Program-made: the position numbers and the translations under genes | The notes under the pieces: model-generated | The model's database searches: none | What the model was told of the DNA's origin: nothing | The model's input: only the letters and a program-made list of their open reading frames with translations | Assembly: GCF_024643285.1 (NCBI RefSeq) | Contig: NZ_JAMSLW010000001.1 | Coordinates: 310,001-374,000 of the forward strand | Direction: 5' to 3' | DNA: 64,000 bases | Source: Parapedobacter lycopersici | GTDB taxonomy: Bacteria; Bacteroidota; Bacteroidia; Sphingobacteriales; Sphingobacteriaceae | Part shown: positions 63,181-64,000 of the stretch, piece after piece | How positions within the stretch are numbered: position 1 is the first letter of the stretch | Layout: each line of letters opens with the position of its first letter

Positions 63181-63963
63181 CCCATAGAATACCGCGGCCT
63201 TTTTTTCGAAATCCACCTCACTGTCGGTCGTGAAAAACTGAGTTGTACCTCCTTTGGTGCATAACTGCTCGATTTCGGGATGCCGGTGCAGGTAATCGGC
63301 AAGACTATTTGCAACCAGTTGGCCCTGTGCGAGCACCTGGATATGCGGTGGCATGTATTGCTTGATCAATGGCAATAACAGCGGGTAATGCGTGCAGGCA
63401 AGAATAACTGTGTCAATTTGCGGCGACTGCTGCAGCAGTCGTTTAATGTCCGCTTGGACAAAGTAGGCCGCTCCGGGGGAATCAAGCTCGTTATTTTCAA
63501 CCAGCGGTACCCAAAAGGGACATGCCTGTTGGTATACCGTTATGTTCGGGAAGAATTTATGGATTTCAATGGGGTAGGAAGTCGATTTTACCGTGCCTGG
63601 CGTGGCCAGGATACCAACATGCCTGGTTTTAGTATAGTCACCGATGATTTCCGTTGTGGGGCGGATAACGCCCAGTACTTTACGTAAATCCGGGTACAGG
63701 GGTAAATCGACCTGCTGAATGGTGCGTAGTGCCTTGGCAGAAGCCGTATTACAGGCCAGCACCACCAGCCGGCAATCCATAGCAAATAACTGGTCGACAC
63801 ACTCCTTGGTGAATGCATAAACCGTTTCAAACGACCGGGTACCGTATGGTATTCTGGCGTTATCACCTAAATACACGTAATCATACTGGGGTAATTTTTT
63901 TGCGATTTCCCGAAAAACCGTCAATCCACCATATCCTGAATCGAATATACCTATAGGGCCCAT
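63145..63963 (-). CDS. murI: Glutamate racemase
   Basis: A 272-residue enzyme that makes D-glutamate for peptidoglycan. GIFDSGYGGLTVFREI opens the protein; catalytic Cys lies in VLACNTASAKAL and the partner Cys in ILACTHYPLLLP; YLGDNARIPYG is the expected substrate strand. Length is normal for the family. It is the last complete gene; 37 nt of upstream sequence remain to the window edge without visible signal. Confidence 0.95.
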   Translation of the reverse strand: MGPIGIFDSGYGGLTVFREIAKKLPQYDYVYLGDNARIPYGTRSFETVYAFTKECVDQLFAMDCRLVVLACNTASAKALRTIQQVDLPLYPDLRKVLGVIRPTTEIIGDYTKTRHVGILATPGTVKSTSYPIEIHKFFPNITVYQQACPFWVPLVENNELDSPGAAYFVQADIKRLLQQSPQIDTVILACTHYPLLLPLIKQYMPPHIQVLAQGQLVANSLADYLHRHPEIEQLCTKGGTTQFFTTDSEVDFEKKAAVFYGKKIKAAPLTLG

Positions 63964-64000
63964 AGCTGTCGTTATCTGTGCTCGGTAGCCTACGAATGTT

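Overview
The window reads as chromosome of a Bacteroidota bacterium, most likely a Sphingobacteriaceae-type organism (Pedobacter/Parapedobacter-like) with near 50% GC. The signs are a fused MurF-alanine racemase, type B ribosomal protein L31, the futalosine enzyme MqnC, TonB receptor/DUF4249 pairs, GH92 and GH109 genes, and several promoters of the form TTG-N19..23-TAnnTTTG, the Bacteroidota housekeeping pattern. The genus is an inference. No phage, insertion sequence, CRISPR array, rRNA or origin was seen.

Layout. 1-5512: rpmE2, a GlmU-like protein, tpiA, prmA and mpl (translation, glycolysis, wall recycling). 5674-8906 (minus): a very acidic small protein, scpB, mqnC and a PQQ-type sugar dehydrogenase lipoprotein. 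9125-9214: an array of 11-bp repeats. 9317-12660: UMF1 transporter, cell-wall amidase, LutA-like protein. 12669-20548: carbohydrate-related genes (DUF4434, a tandem hydrolase, GH109-like protein, glucosamine-6-phosphate deaminase, LacI regulator, amidohydrolase). 20636-20854: tRNA-Leu and tRNA-Gly. 20948-29208: recX, murF-alr, DUF502, flavin monooxygenase, THUMP-like methyltransferase, pyruvyl transferase, cysteine desulfurase. 29340-32809: osmC, tRNA-Thr, oxyR, ClC channel. 32862-45257: DUF1080 lipoprotein, TonB receptor/DUF4249 pair, polysaccharide deacetylase, TolC/adaptor pair, ferritin, a large outer-membrane beta-barrel protein and a quinone oxidoreductase. 45349-52181: GH92 mannosidase, OmpA lipoprotein, MgtC, serine hydrolase, metallohydrolase.

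The most coherent system lies at 52417-59128: a fucose-type permease, a sugar mutarotase, a UxaA-family dehydratase, an SDR, a fumarylacetoacetate-hydrolase family enzyme, a lactonase-type amidohydrolase and a second SDR, in one direction with tight spacing. Together they can be laid out as a non-phosphorylating L-fucose route: import, anomer conversion, oxidation to the lactone, hydrolysis to L-fuconate, dehydration, oxidation to the diketo acid and cleavage to pyruvate and lactate. The dehydratase belongs to the altronate dehydratase family rather than the enolase family, and the putative fucose dehydrogenase has Asn where SDRs have the catalytic Lys.

59070-63963 holds accA (minus), a GH144/glucoamylase-like enzyme, an OmpA lipoprotein and murI (minus). 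Three convergent pairs overlap at their 3' ends by 36 to 59 bp, and several gene ends carry long perfect hairpins.
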